Source: a virus
Reading direction: 5' to 3' (one strand)
DNA: 64,000 nt
IMG/VR virus record: IMGVR_UViG_3300045016_000140
Location: 1-64,000 of that record
The translations under genes and the position numbers were made by a program. The notes under the pieces are model-generated. The model worked only from the letters and a program-made list of their open reading frames with translations. It was not told the origin of the DNA and searched no databases. This document shows positions 1-8,474 of this stretch, piece by piece; the first letter of the stretch is position 1, and every line of letters starts with the position of its first letter.

Positions 1-780
1 GATTTGGCTGGCAACAATGGGTGCCAGGCGATAGTTGCTTCGCCTGATATATTGCCTCAGTTGTTTATAAAGCGTGGCGTTCGTAGGTTTGAGCAGAAGT
101 TTCGGATCATTACTGTTGTTGATTGGCCAAATGGTTTGCAGTTTAGGCAGGATAAGTTCAGGGGTTTGCCAGCGGAGGCGATGGCCGCTGATGGTTTTGA
201 GATCATGATTACCTTGCGCGGCCAGCAGCTTGTGTTGAGTGAGTTGCAGTATTTGTCTGATTTTTTGAAGGCTAATTTTCAGCCGTTATTTGAGTTTCGG
301 GTTGTGCTTGGGATTGGTTTGCCGGGCAGGGGTGATGATTTTATAAGGCATGTGTGCATGGCGATGAAGAGGGTGGCGTTGCCGACGATGGTTAGGACGA
401 CGCATTTGAACACTATCCCGGACGTATCTAACTGGGTTGAGTATAATACAAAGCTGATAAAGAAGATACGGCAGTGGTCGCCAATTCCGATCAAGGTTGG
501 CGGGCATTTTGATTATGGTATTCGCATGAATTGTGTGGCTAATAAGTTTGCCATTCAGGCGCAACATGTGGCGCAATATGTTGCCGTTGTTCAGAGGAAG
601 ATTCAGAAAGAGGGTGCTCAGGCTGTGCTGGCAGCTCCGGTTCCCGCTCCCATTTCTACTCCTGCTCCAGCACCTACTCCTGCCCCAGCCCCAGCCCCTG
701 CTCCAGCACCTACTCCTGCCCCAGCCCCAGCCCCTGCCCCAGCCCCTGCCCCCGTTCGTGAGACCCCTCGTAGGGCATAG
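1..780 (+). CDS. DeoC-like (aldolase-fold) protein with Pro/Ala tail, 5'-partial
   Basis: The frame is open at the window edge, so the N-terminus is missing; the first possible start inside the window is a TTG at position 4. The order of segments recalls class I deoxyribose-phosphate aldolase (DeoC): an early VASPDIL strand, a TVVDWPNG segment like the TVVNFPHG of DeoC, a VRTTH segment where DeoC has its Schiff-base lysine (IKTSTG), and IKVGGHF resembling KASGG. The expected catalytic lysine is arginine here, so aldolase activity is doubtful. The last ~45 residues are a Pro/Ala repeat (PAPAPTPAP) encoded by an imperfect direct duplication at about 658-765. The gene converges on the homing endonuclease two bases downstream. 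Family assignment is by eye and tentative. Confidence 0.5.
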   Translation, partial: DLAGNNGCQAIVASPDILPQLFIKRGVRRFEQKFRIITVVDWPNGLQFRQDKFRGLPAEAMAADGFEIMITLRGQQLVLSELQYLSDFLKANFQPLFEFRVVLGIGLPGRGDDFIRHVCMAMKRVALPTMVRTTHLNTIPDVSNWVEYNTKLIKKIRQWSPIPIKVGGHFDYGIRMNCVANKFAIQAQHVAQYVAVVQRKIQKEGAQAVLAAPVPAPISTPAPAPTPAPAPAPAPAPTPAPAPAPAPAPAPVRETPRRA

Positions 781-782
781 AA

Positions 783-2393
783 TTATATATTAGTTATCCA
801 TCGTATTTTACCTAAATCGTAGATCTTGTGGTATCCTGCTTCTGTGCGTAATTCATGCTCTGTCTTTGATGTTGCTTTCTCGAAATCTTTTTTGCGCATT
901 GTTGATTTATTATATCTAATTGAATTTTTTACCCAATAATAGTCTGGGCGGACTATGCCGTCTTTAGTGAATCCCATCTTTTGATAGACGTTTCCATTGG
1001 AAATTCTGTTGTCGCTGAAAGTTATTAGCTTTCCAGATATGACATTGTTTGTTTTTAGCCAGTTGATTATATATGACCATATGCCATGAATGCGGTATTT
1101 TGTGTTGCACGCCATTCTCGAGATTTCCCAATCGGCCGTGCAATTTTGGCGTATTGGTTTTCGTAGAGACATTGCTGCGATTAAAACATTGTTATAATAA
1201 ATGCCAACGTTATACGAAGAATATGTGATGTTTCCAATATAGTGGTATTGTTTATAGATGGAGTTAGCTTCTCTAGTGCTTATTAGTTTAATTTGGCATT
1301 TTTGCGGCCTGATGTTTATTGCCGCATTAATGTTTAATTTTTGCTTTATCATTGACATGATGATGTCATGCTTCGTTTCCCACTCGTCTGAGAATATATG
1401 TATGTCGGCATCACTATAATTAATGGTATCATTGATGTCGTAGATCGCGGCTTTAAATAGATTGTTTATGGTTATTACGTTATCATTATTGGAGGTTTTT
1501 ATCCCAATTGTGTTTAATTCCTTTGCGAGGTTATGTGATGTGTTGTTCAGATTGTGTAATAAGTTAAGATAGTGCTGTATTTTGTCAATCATTGGGCCGG
1601 AATGTACCCCATTGGGCAATGACAATCGTAATTTTGCTATTTCATAAGCATATATTAGATTTTGTTTCTTGAGCACCATATGATCTAATAAATATGGGGC
1701 GAATTCATTGATTTTATTGGTTAATAAGTTGATTGCATATGTGCGTCTTTTATTGTTAGTGGGTTTATTGCTTAAGTGGGTGTTTACGCCGAAAATTTGT
1801 GACATATATTTTATGGTTGGTAGATTTGTGATGTTTATCGATATGCATGGGCGTTTATTTGGTCTTCGGTTTGGTCCAGTCCTAATGCTTACGTATATTG
1901 ATCCATCGCCGTCTATAAATCCGGCTAACCATGGCCATGTGAATTCATGGTGCCTTGTGTAGTTATCTTCTTGTGCTTTTGGTCCGCGCGCATTGAGTGC
2001 TTTTATTTTGGCGCATATATTATCCCACGCTTGTGACTCTTCAGGGGTGTATGTTGTGTTGTCGCTGTTTTTGATGTTCATTGCGCCCAATAGTAATTGG
2101 GCGTGTGGCTGTTTTGTGTATAGGTAATTGACGATGTTTTTGACGATATATTGTAATTTTTGTTTACTGTAAATGTGGATATGGTAGCTAGTAGATTTGG
2201 CCGCTCCCGATGGTTTTTTGGTCGTTATTTTTTCATTTAGTATTTCACTTATGTAGTTAATGGCATCTAGCGATGTCATACCTATATGTAAATTATATAT
2301 GCGTATGCCGTTTGGCGTTTTGGATATGTGGAAGCTGCCTTCTGCGTCTATTAATCCAGCGAGATACTGCCATTTTTGTGTTTCGCTGCTCAT
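783..2393 (-). CDS. LAGLIDADG homing endonuclease with C-terminal Mom/GNAT-like domain
   Basis: 536 aa. Two LAGLIDADG helices are visible: LAGLIDAEGSF at residues ~12-22 and LAGFIDGDGSI at ~155-165, so this is a single-chain, two-motif enzyme that would make a double-strand break at a long asymmetric site. Residues ~360-536 form an extra domain with YHYIGN, a WEISRMAC segment, SDNRISNGNVYQKMGF and RPDYYWV, ending in GYHKIYDLG. The same series of motifs ends the unrelated endonuclease at 19363-21105, and it resembles the Mom branch of GNAT acyltransferases. The gene stands alone on the minus strand between plus-strand genes, typical of a mobile homing gene. It starts directly after a GGTAAATACAGT promoter-like motif. 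The nuclease call is firm; the role of the C-terminal domain is inferred. Confidence 0.9.
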   Translation of the reverse strand: MSSETQKWQYLAGLIDAEGSFHISKTPNGIRIYNLHIGMTSLDAINYISEILNEKITTKKPSGAAKSTSYHIHIYSKQKLQYIVKNIVNYLYTKQPHAQLLLGAMNIKNSDNTTYTPEESQAWDNICAKIKALNARGPKAQEDNYTRHHEFTWPWLAGFIDGDGSIYVSIRTGPNRRPNKRPCISINITNLPTIKYMSQIFGVNTHLSNKPTNNKRRTYAINLLTNKINEFAPYLLDHMVLKKQNLIYAYEIAKLRLSLPNGVHSGPMIDKIQHYLNLLHNLNNTSHNLAKELNTIGIKTSNNDNVITINNLFKAAIYDINDTINYSDADIHIFSDEWETKHDIIMSMIKQKLNINAAINIRPQKCQIKLISTREANSIYKQYHYIGNITYSSYNVGIYYNNVLIAAMSLRKPIRQNCTADWEISRMACNTKYRIHGIWSYIINWLKTNNVISGKLITFSDNRISNGNVYQKMGFTKDGIVRPDYYWVKNSIRYNKSTMRKKDFEKATSKTEHELRTEAGYHKIYDLGKIRWITNI

Positions 2394-2417
2394 ACTGTAT
2401 TTACCTCAAAATATTTG
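2394..2417 (-). promoter_or_regulatory. Candidate promoter for the LAGLIDADG gene
   Basis: Read on the minus strand, GGTAAATACAGT abuts the ATG at 2393, and a second AT-rich GCAAATATTTT lies just upstream. Both resemble the recurrent YAAATATA motif seen before other genes in this window. The motif is seen directly; promoter activity is inferred. Confidence 0.4.
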
Positions 2418-2462
2418 CGTGCGTGTATTTAAACAATGGTTCATACAACAATAAGGTGAAAA

Positions 2463-3737
2463 ATGCCAGACATTTTCAAGCCAGGTAAGATAACTTTCGT
2501 TCTAGATGGTGGAGCTGGTTCGTCAGGCAAAGGAATAAGGGCCGCCAATATGTGGAAATATCACAGAGCCCCGCTTACTGCTATAGCTATAAATACCTTT
2601 CTTAGTAACGCGGCACACACAATACAACACGCTGATGGTCGTGAATATGTCCATCAATGTCTTTCAAGCGTTACGACGGTTGATGATAAATGGAATTTAC
2701 AATATCTTGGGCCTGGTTGCGGGTTTGCGGTCGACGAGTTTTTGAGGGATGTTGAACAGTCTAATTTGAGCGATGTTTGTAAGAAGAGTCGCATTAAAAT
2801 ACATCCAAATGTATCAATTGTCACCCAGAAGGATATTGATTATGAGAAGGGATTAGTTAATTTCGACGGTGATAAATCCACTGCTCATGATTCTGCGAAT
2901 TTGAGGATTGGTAGCACTCTGCATGGAGTTGGTGCAGCGAGGGCTAGACGCATATTGCGTCGTCCGGATGCTGTAATTGCTAAAAATGTCCCAGAACTGC
3001 AAAGCTACATTCAGGATTGTGGACCGGTGATTATGTCTAGCTTAGATGACGGGTATTCGGCGCTTGGAGAGATTGCTCAAGGATACCAGTTAAGCTTGTA
3101 TAGTAAATTTTACCCGTGCACGACATCTAGGAATTGTTCTGTAATGGCATTTATGGATGACGCTATGTTGCCTTTGAGATTTGCTGGCCCCGTTGTGTTG
3201 AATTTTAGAACTTATCCGATACGTGTCAATGACAATAAATATGTGCGTAAGTCTGATGACAAAATTCTTACGTGGGATGAATATGCGTCAACGCGCGAAG
3301 ATGATAGAAGGATTGTTGTTGGGTACTCTGGCGGGTGTTATCCGGACCAGCAGGAACTTACGTGGGACCAAATTTCTGAGAGTGCTGGTGAGAAGATATT
3401 TGAATGCACTAGTCTTACGAAGCTTCCGCGTAGAGTGTTTTCGTTTTCTCGGCAGAATATGGATGAGGCTATGATATATAATAATACTGGCGATGATATG
3501 TATCTTAGTATTAATTTTATGAATTATGTTGATGCGTCTGTTAAAGGTAAGAGGAATATTATTGATGTATTAACTCCAAAGGTTAGGCGGTGGTTGTGCG
3601 AGAATATATTCTCGCATGGTTTTTATTCATTTTGTGATAATAATCAGATTAATTTCCGTGGTCTATTTATTGGTACTTGGAAGACGATTGATGATAGTGT
3701 ATATGTTGACGCTGAGGTCATACGGCATTTGCTATGA
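2463..3737 (+). CDS. PurA/PurZ-like adenylosuccinate synthetase
   Basis: 424 aa, the usual length for the PurA family, which condenses aspartate with a purine nucleotide using NTP. The N-terminal P-loop is GSSGKG where cellular PurA has GDEGKG, so the catalytic aspartate is serine. NAAHT keeps the PurA catalytic histidine (NAGHT), and the segment around residues 204-225 (IAQGYQL, then FYPCTTSRN) matches the PurA EGAQG...YPxVTSSN signature. From family knowledge, Asp-to-Ser at this site is a mark of phage PurZ, which acts on dGMP to start 2-aminoadenine (Z) synthesis; PurA-like phage proteins with other roles also exist. No DatZ-like or Z-specific polymerase is visible in the window. A Shine-Dalgarno (AAGGTG) precedes the ATG. 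The stop overlaps the next start as ATGA, indicating coupling. Confidence 0.8.
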   Translation: MPDIFKPGKITFVLDGGAGSSGKGIRAANMWKYHRAPLTAIAINTFLSNAAHTIQHADGREYVHQCLSSVTTVDDKWNLQYLGPGCGFAVDEFLRDVEQSNLSDVCKKSRIKIHPNVSIVTQKDIDYEKGLVNFDGDKSTAHDSANLRIGSTLHGVGAARARRILRRPDAVIAKNVPELQSYIQDCGPVIMSSLDDGYSALGEIAQGYQLSLYSKFYPCTTSRNCSVMAFMDDAMLPLRFAGPVVLNFRTYPIRVNDNKYVRKSDDKILTWDEYASTREDDRRIVVGYSGGCYPDQQELTWDQISESAGEKIFECTSLTKLPRRVFSFSRQNMDEAMIYNNTGDDMYLSINFMNYVDASVKGKRNIIDVLTPKVRRWLCENIFSHGFYSFCDNNQINFRGLFIGTWKTIDDSVYVDAEVIRHLL

Positions 3738-4189
3738 AAATAATAGTTGCCACTGGTATAATAGCTGGGAAGCCTACGGCAAATGGGAATATATATTCCC
3801 ATAAATTGCTTATGGATCTGATCTCGAAATATAATAGGACTAATAAATATTCACCCAAAAGCGGTAGTTTGATAAATAGGCAGCATATTCAGCAGGTTGG
3901 TGACATTACCCATACTTGTGGGAGGATATTTATGAATGAATCATCTATGTTGTGCGCTGAGATCAATATATCTGATACCCCTGCTGGTAAGGCAATATTG
4001 GATGCGATATCTTCCGGTAGCGAGGTAGTTGGTAGGCCGATTACGAGTCTTCCGGCGTCTGCCATGAGCCAGAAGACTGGCTCGGAGCCGTTCATAGTGC
4101 CACATATTGACAGAATTATTAGGGTACAGCTAGAAATCAAGGAAAATACCACGGGACTCAAAGAAAAGCCTCCGGAAAATACCACTTAA
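3734..4189 (+). CDS. Small protein, possibly S80 prohead-protease-like fold
   Basis: 151 aa, translationally coupled to the PurZ-like gene by an ATGA overlap. It has an NGNIYSHKLL segment, a central HTCGRIFMNESSMLCAEINI stretch and DTPAGKAILDAISSGSEV. This resembles the prohead protease pattern NGRxYP...G.V...A.I.DTPAGK. No complete catalytic triad could be assigned, the protein is shorter than known head proteases, and its neighbours are not head genes. It could be a degenerate or repurposed relative. The C-terminus is Lys/Glu/Pro/Thr-rich with a short ENTTGLKEKPPENTT repeat. Confidence 0.5.
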   Translation: MKIIVATGIIAGKPTANGNIYSHKLLMDLISKYNRTNKYSPKSGSLINRQHIQQVGDITHTCGRIFMNESSMLCAEINISDTPAGKAILDAISSGSEVVGRPITSLPASAMSQKTGSEPFIVPHIDRIIRVQLEIKENTTGLKEKPPENTT

Positions 4190-4203
4190 GTTAGAGAGTC
4201 AAA

Positions 4204-4395
4204 ATGCTAACTAAAGAAGAAGTTCTAAAGCTGAAACATGAGTGCGCTATGCGTATTCTTGCGGTATATATTAATCGTATTAGTGATAGATATGATGATA
4301 CATGTAGGAATATATATCATAGGTATGTGGTATCCGCTCTCGATGTGGCGGAATTATTTGTCCAGGAATGTATTGATAGGAGTAAAAATGAGTAG
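4204..4395 (+). CDS. Hypothetical small protein
   Basis: 63 aa, family not recognised. Mostly helical in appearance (LTKEEVLKLKHECAMRILAVYINRI), charged, no membrane segment or cysteine cluster. A purine-rich stretch (AGAGAGTCAAA) precedes the ATG. Its end overlaps the next gene (ATGAGTAG), suggesting the two are translated together. Confidence 0.6.
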   Translation: MLTKEEVLKLKHECAMRILAVYINRISDRYDDTCRNIYHRYVVSALDVAELFVQECIDRSKNE

Positions 4396-4756
4396 GAGAG
4401 CTAAACCATATATATTTATATATGATGGTAAGTTAATGGAAACATCATCTTTAGCTGAATTATATACTGGGTGCGATAAAGATGAATGGTTAGATATATG
4501 TCGTGAGACAATTGCTAGGTATTGTTTAATGGAGGCTATAGTGCGTTGTAATGATAATGAGGCAGATGACAATGACCGTAAAATTATGAAATCGTTAAAG
4601 CGTACGGTTTTGAGTTTGAAGAAGATAGATCCGATAACTGGTTCTAATTATGATATTAATGCAATCATAGCCAATAATATGAAAGTAATTATAGATAATA
4701 TGGCCATGGATGCACAGCTCAATGTGGTTAAATCAATCAAAGTATCTAGTATATAA
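4388..4756 (+). CDS. Hypothetical protein
   Basis: 122 aa from the ATG at 4388, not recognised. This start was chosen over an upstream in-frame ATG at 4238 because the longer version would lie mostly inside the preceding gene, and 4388 gives a short overlap. The protein begins MSRRAKPYIFIYDGK and continues with charged helices and a DNEADDNDRK acidic patch. Confidence 0.6.
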   Translation: MSRRAKPYIFIYDGKLMETSSLAELYTGCDKDEWLDICRETIARYCLMEAIVRCNDNEADDNDRKIMKSLKRTVLSLKKIDPITGSNYDINAIIANNMKVIIDNMAMDAQLNVVKSIKVSSI

Positions 4757-4832
4757 TCAAAGATCAAAAAGATCTTGAGGAAAACGGCAGCGTCTTTGTC
4801 GCACCAAAGGCATCTAAATCCTAATTATCTCT

Positions 4833-4846
4833 AGCAAATATATTAT
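4833..4846 (+). promoter_or_regulatory. Candidate late-type promoter motif
   Basis: AGCAAATATATTAT runs directly into the ATG at 4847. It is one of several near-identical motifs (compare 12963, 58622 and, on the minus strand, 8443). No Shine-Dalgarno lies between motif and start. Confidence 0.45.
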
Positions 4847-5035
4847 ATGAAATACATTAAAATACGTAAAATGCGGTCTGTTGACAAAGATGTTCTTGGC
4901 GATGTCACCAAGAGGACTACGCCTGACATTTATATTGGTGGTGGTAATGAGTATAAGCAAGCTGGCGTGGCTGGTGGGTTTAAATTAGTTAAGCCTCGCC
5001 AAGGGCACTCAATGAAGGCAAATTTGCGGAGTTGA
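4847..5035 (+). CDS. Hypothetical small protein
   Basis: 62 aa, not recognised; Gly/Lys/Arg-rich, with an IYIGGGNEYKQAGVAGGF segment. Support comes from the promoter-like motif immediately upstream. Against it, the last 47 bases overlap the 3' end of the convergent gene at 4989-5921, and no ribosome binding site is visible. Confidence 0.4.
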   Translation: MKYIKIRKMRSVDKDVLGDVTKRTTPDIYIGGGNEYKQAGVAGGFKLVKPRQGHSMKANLRS

Positions 5036-5921
5036 GTTGCAAATTTTGTGCAGCCAATAGAATTGCATCTATGCAGTTTTCGTGTGGTAGGTGCGTGAAG
5101 TCATTTAGGAATTCGAATTTGTTATACGACGAGCAGAATACATATTTTGAGCGTATTGTACTTGAGAGGTTTTTAGCGGCCCAGTTGTAGTGAAGAGATT
5201 CGCCTCTGAATCTGCGGACTCGTTCTTCATCCTTGACATCTGGGTTGTGTCCCCAGGGATATAGCTTGCCAGAACGGTCTGTGGCCATGTCGCAGCCGAC
5301 GATGTATATTCTTTCGTGCCCTAGCCATAGTCCTATTTGCATGGATGCGTATACTGTTGAACGTCCGACATATATTCCATCGCGCAAGTTTATACTGAAT
5401 CCCTGGCCAGGGATGCTAGTAAGCACTATGCTGTTTTGTTTGAATTTTTTGATGATATTAGTATTGAATAATATGCCGTCTGTGAATTCATCCCAATATT
5501 TTGCCCAGCGTTCTCTCATTTTATCGTCGCAGAATGTCCAATATTTAGTGGGCCATACTCTATCGTCTGGCTTGTTTATCGACATTAGGTCGATGATTTG
5601 CGAGCTTTTGAGTTTCGGTAGATCTATTTCGCCGTGTGATGGTCCATTGCCGATTATTACGAGTATTCTACCAGCTCCGGTGTTGCGCAACCTATCAATG
5701 GCGGTTGGCGCTGGTGGCGGTGGTTCGTATTGTTCGGCTTTGACTCTGTCAACTATGCTTGGGACTTGTCTGGTGCGTTTTGGTTGTGCGGCGATGACGT
5801 TTCGTATGCTGACTGCCTGCGGCGTTGCCCTGGGTATAGGTTTACAGCGTATTGATTGTACGTCGGCCTTTGTGGCTCGTCTAATGGGTCTAATAGGTAT
5901 GTTCGGTATGTATGGCACCAA
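4989..5921 (-). CDS. DUF115-like protein (Rossmann-type, glycan or pterin-related family)
   Basis: 310 aa. After a basic, Pro-rich N-terminal ~85 residues comes ILVIIGNGPSHGEIDLPKLK, the GNGPSL-type glycine-rich motif of the DUF115/MptE-like family. Then come a DDKMRERW stretch and TVYASMQIGLWLGHERIYIVGCDM, which is typical of phage members of that family. Cellular relatives include flagellin-glycosylation accessory proteins and 6-hydroxymethylpterin pyrophosphokinase-like proteins; the phage role is unknown. The gene overlaps the upstream sigma-like gene by 32 bases on the same strand, so the two are probably co-transcribed. Confidence 0.65.
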   Translation of the reverse strand: MVPYIPNIPIRPIRRATKADVQSIRCKPIPRATPQAVSIRNVIAAQPKRTRQVPSIVDRVKAEQYEPPPPAPTAIDRLRNTGAGRILVIIGNGPSHGEIDLPKLKSSQIIDLMSINKPDDRVWPTKYWTFCDDKMRERWAKYWDEFTDGILFNTNIIKKFKQNSIVLTSIPGQGFSINLRDGIYVGRSTVYASMQIGLWLGHERIYIVGCDMATDRSGKLYPWGHNPDVKDEERVRRFRGESLHYNWAAKNLSSTIRSKYVFCSSYNKFEFLNDFTHLPHENCIDAILLAAQNLQLNSANLPSLSALGEA

Positions 5922-6546
5922 TTCCTGCCTTTATGACTTCTATGCTTCTGGTGTTTGGGAGTGGGGTTTTATTAATTATAGCTTCTGTAAGTTTGGATTT
6001 ATTTCTGGTTTGTCGAATTTCTTTGCTTTTAATTGTATACATGATTCTGGTTACTGCTGTTGTGACCAAATTGAAAACAGGAGCTCTTCCAGGAGTATAT
6101 TTGAGTTTACCGCGCAGTATCTTAGAAAGGGCGTGCATTAGTGCGTCATGAGCTAGTTCTTTGCGTTCTTCATCAGTTCTTGGGTGGAACTTTGTGGCCA
6201 CTCCATAACATATTAGGAATAACATATTTACTAATTTTTGCCAGGTTTCGTTTACTGGATTGTCGGGATAATATCCTTGCGTGGCCAATGATTTTTCAAG
6301 ATTTTTGTCCTCGTCATACATCGTCGATGTTATGGCCGCCTTTATCATATTGTTCCGGACTATACCGCAGTGTGATTCGAAAAATACGGGATTTTTCGTT
6401 GCTATGCAGTGTGACATATAATTTTCAGATGGCTTTGACCATAACACATTGGTTTGGCGTAAAACTTCGAGTTGTGGGGTGTTGGATGCCGTTATCCACA
6501 TACCCCATAACTCTTCTAGCTCTTTTGTGTTGCAGTATCTAGGCAT
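5890..6546 (-). CDS. Sigma-like protein (T4 gp55-type late sigma candidate)
   Basis: 218 aa. Residues ~110-190 look like sigma region 2: an acidic AHDALMHALSKIL helix, a GRAPVFNLVTTAVTRIMYTIKSKEIRQ segment (length split by eye) and a basic tail. The layout matches small late sigma factors that bind the RNA polymerase clamp and melt a one-part promoter. No zinc ribbon is present, unlike the sigma-like proteins at 6582 and 45132. It is divergently arranged with the 6582 gene, with 35 bases between start codons, so their control may be linked. The assignment is by pattern and is uncertain. Confidence 0.5.
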   Translation of the reverse strand: MPRYCNTKELEELWGMWITASNTPQLEVLRQTNVLWSKPSENYMSHCIATKNPVFFESHCGIVRNNMIKAAITSTMYDEDKNLEKSLATQGYYPDNPVNETWQKLVNMLFLICYGVATKFHPRTDEERKELAHDALMHALSKILRGKLKYTPGRAPVFNLVTTAVTRIMYTIKSKEIRQTRNKSKLTEAIINKTPLPNTRSIEVIKAGIGAIHTEHTY

Positions 6547-6581
6547 ATTTTTTCAATACATTGAGCGCAGTTGGAGTTTAT

Positions 6582-7907
6582 ATGGCAAGGGCAATGCAGC
6601 TTCCAGGATTATATTTGAGAGGATCTATATCTGCTCAGACGATGGCTGGATTGTCATGTGAAGAAGTATCCGTCATTAATGGCATTGTCGGACAGGTCGC
6701 TAATTCTTGTGATTTGGCGGCCGACAAAAATGAATTTACTAAGCAACTGTCATTAACCATAGGTGGTGACTATAAGGATTATGAAGCCGCAGAGGCTGAG
6801 TTCTTTATAGCCATATGGCGCGCAACCATATATCTATTACATCACAGGAATTATACATATATATGTTCAGTGTGCGGAGCCACGGAATATGACACTATAT
6901 CTGGCAAACGGCGTGCAATTGACCAGCAGTTTAAAATTTGTCCGGCATGCAATAAGGCGATGTATAATCGAAATATAGTTAGCATAAAAGAAGAATGTGG
7001 TCAATATAGCATATTATTAAACAATAGTGCAATAATTTCAAACCCCAGCAAAAAAGAAATATGTAATATTTTAACGTCTCCGATTAACCCAATTTATGGC
7101 TCAAAGAAGATTGAAGACCCACAGAAAATCTTAAATGATGCATCTCAGCGCAATAAATGGTATACTGTATGGATATGGAATTATTTTAGACAGATTTTGA
7201 ATGAGAACGCGATAATAACTCATGGCTTGCAGCAATGTAGCGTGTCTGGCTTGGCTGATAGAATCGCATATGACGTCATTGTGAACCAGCTAATAAAAGA
7301 AAAATATAAGTTTTATGTTGACATGGCAGCGGTTGATTCTTGCAAGTACGAAATATGTTTAAACATATATTCCACCAAACCGGAATTCTCATATTTTTTG
7401 ATGTCGATGATTAAAGAATATAAAGCATACGGCGTTGACATTATTGTCGATGACACATGCATACAAGTCAAAGGGCATGAGGATATGCCAATCATTGATG
7501 CGGTCATATCCATCGACAGTGAGGTTAATACAATTAGCATTGACGGCCCAACGTCGACTAACATAGATTATAATGATGACAATTGGGGGGATGCGGTTGA
7601 ATCAAATGTCGTCAATTTTGAAGAACACGATGGCATCGAAGATTACGTGTCCAATGAAGTGATGAATTGCGTTAGAAATCATTTGCCAGATGATAAGACA
7701 AAAGCGGTTTTTGACATTTTGAGCCAGAGCGGTAAGAATTGGGTTGAATTTTCTCGTCTATGGGGCGGCACCGTTCCTAGTAAAGCTCATATGGCTAAGT
7801 TTTTGGGCGTATCCATGGACGCAATCGACGTATATAAAGGCATTATTGCTGATCAGTGTATTGCCAATGATATGGTCAATGGCGACGTTAATATCCATGC
7901 CCGATGA
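6582..7907 (+). CDS. Large sigma-like protein with zinc-ribbon insertion
   Basis: 441 aa from the ATG at 6582, preceded by GGAG at a 6-base spacing; a TTG at 6561 is possible but has no such site. An N-terminal helix pair (DYEAAEAEFFIAIWRATIYLL) is followed by two CxxC pairs (CSVC and CPAC, residues ~100-135), then NKWYTVWIWNYFRQIL, recalling sigma region 2.4. The C-terminal ~70 residues (AVFDILSQ..., then SKAHMAKFLGVSMDAIDVYK) look like a region 4 helix-turn-helix. The zinc ribbon sits at the same relative place as in the 45132 protein. Between these lie ~200 residues that I do not recognise, with an acidic DYNDDNWGDAVESN stretch. Confidence 0.5.
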   Translation: MARAMQLPGLYLRGSISAQTMAGLSCEEVSVINGIVGQVANSCDLAADKNEFTKQLSLTIGGDYKDYEAAEAEFFIAIWRATIYLLHHRNYTYICSVCGATEYDTISGKRRAIDQQFKICPACNKAMYNRNIVSIKEECGQYSILLNNSAIISNPSKKEICNILTSPINPIYGSKKIEDPQKILNDASQRNKWYTVWIWNYFRQILNENAIITHGLQQCSVSGLADRIAYDVIVNQLIKEKYKFYVDMAAVDSCKYEICLNIYSTKPEFSYFLMSMIKEYKAYGVDIIVDDTCIQVKGHEDMPIIDAVISIDSEVNTISIDGPTSTNIDYNDDNWGDAVESNVVNFEEHDGIEDYVSNEVMNCVRNHLPDDKTKAVFDILSQSGKNWVEFSRLWGGTVPSKAHMAKFLGVSMDAIDVYKGIIADQCIANDMVNGDVNIHAR

Positions 7908-8442
7908 TTTGACCCATCTTGTTCATTTTATTCTTGCGGAAGAACGTCGGCCCCATTCCGGTTGTTGTTGGCACTCGTGGTGCTGGCGTTAGGGCTTGGT
8001 CGATGAATCTAAGCTGCCCGGCTTCTGATTCGCTTAGCGTCCTTAATATGAAAGTGATGATTTCGCGTGGCGTCGCTTCGTTTGCGCTGTGACCTCCGTC
8101 CGTCGGCATCAGTGAGCCATATTTAGCTTCTCGCAGGTCGTTTAAGCTGTTATGCTCCGTGCTTCCGAGGAATTTGCGCAAATTGCCGAGCACGAACATA
8201 TGCCAGTCAATTTTGACGTATCCCGTGCGGGGGTCTATGTCTGCTATGGCCGGGCCAACTTCTACTGTCCCGTGTAATTGGGGAATTGCTTCTGTGATAT
8301 TCTGCAGGGATGGTGGGTATACTCCTTTGTCGAAGTTCTCTGTGGCTCCGATTTGCTCAACGAAATACTTGATAAGTAATCTTTTGGTGATTTCTTTGTT
8401 GAGGTGGCTGCGAATTTTATTGACTAGCGTTTTGTCCATCAT
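7888..8442 (-). CDS. Hypothetical protein
   Basis: 184 aa, not recognised. It opens with basic helices (LVNKIRSHLNKEITKRLLIKY), has a central ADIDPRTGYVKIDWHMFVLG stretch, and ends in a Pro/Gly/Lys-rich tail. It converges on the sigma-like gene with a 20-base overlap. The start is supported by the AGCAAATATATT motif immediately upstream on the minus strand. Confidence 0.65.
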   Translation of the reverse strand: MMDKTLVNKIRSHLNKEITKRLLIKYFVEQIGATENFDKGVYPPSLQNITEAIPQLHGTVEVGPAIADIDPRTGYVKIDWHMFVLGNLRKFLGSTEHNSLNDLREAKYGSLMPTDGGHSANEATPREIITFILRTLSESEAGQLRFIDQALTPAPRVPTTTGMGPTFFRKNKMNKMGQIIGHGY

Positions 8443-8454
8443 AATATATTTGCT
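8443..8454 (-). promoter_or_regulatory. Candidate late-type promoter motif (minus strand)
   Basis: On the minus strand AGCAAATATATT abuts the ATG at 8442, the same sequence and placement as the motif before the gene at 4847. Confidence 0.45.
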
Positions 8455-8474
8455 GGTGCTGTATTTGATACCAT

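Noticed and set aside
4741-4775. AAGATC-AAAAA-GATCTT palindrome as a terminator
   Set aside because: Only a 6-bp AT-rich stem with no T run after it.
5233-6141. 302-codon plus-strand frame
   Set aside because: It lies antisense to the DUF115-like and sigma-like genes, which have recognisable motifs; its own product is Cys/Met/Ser-rich without domain features.
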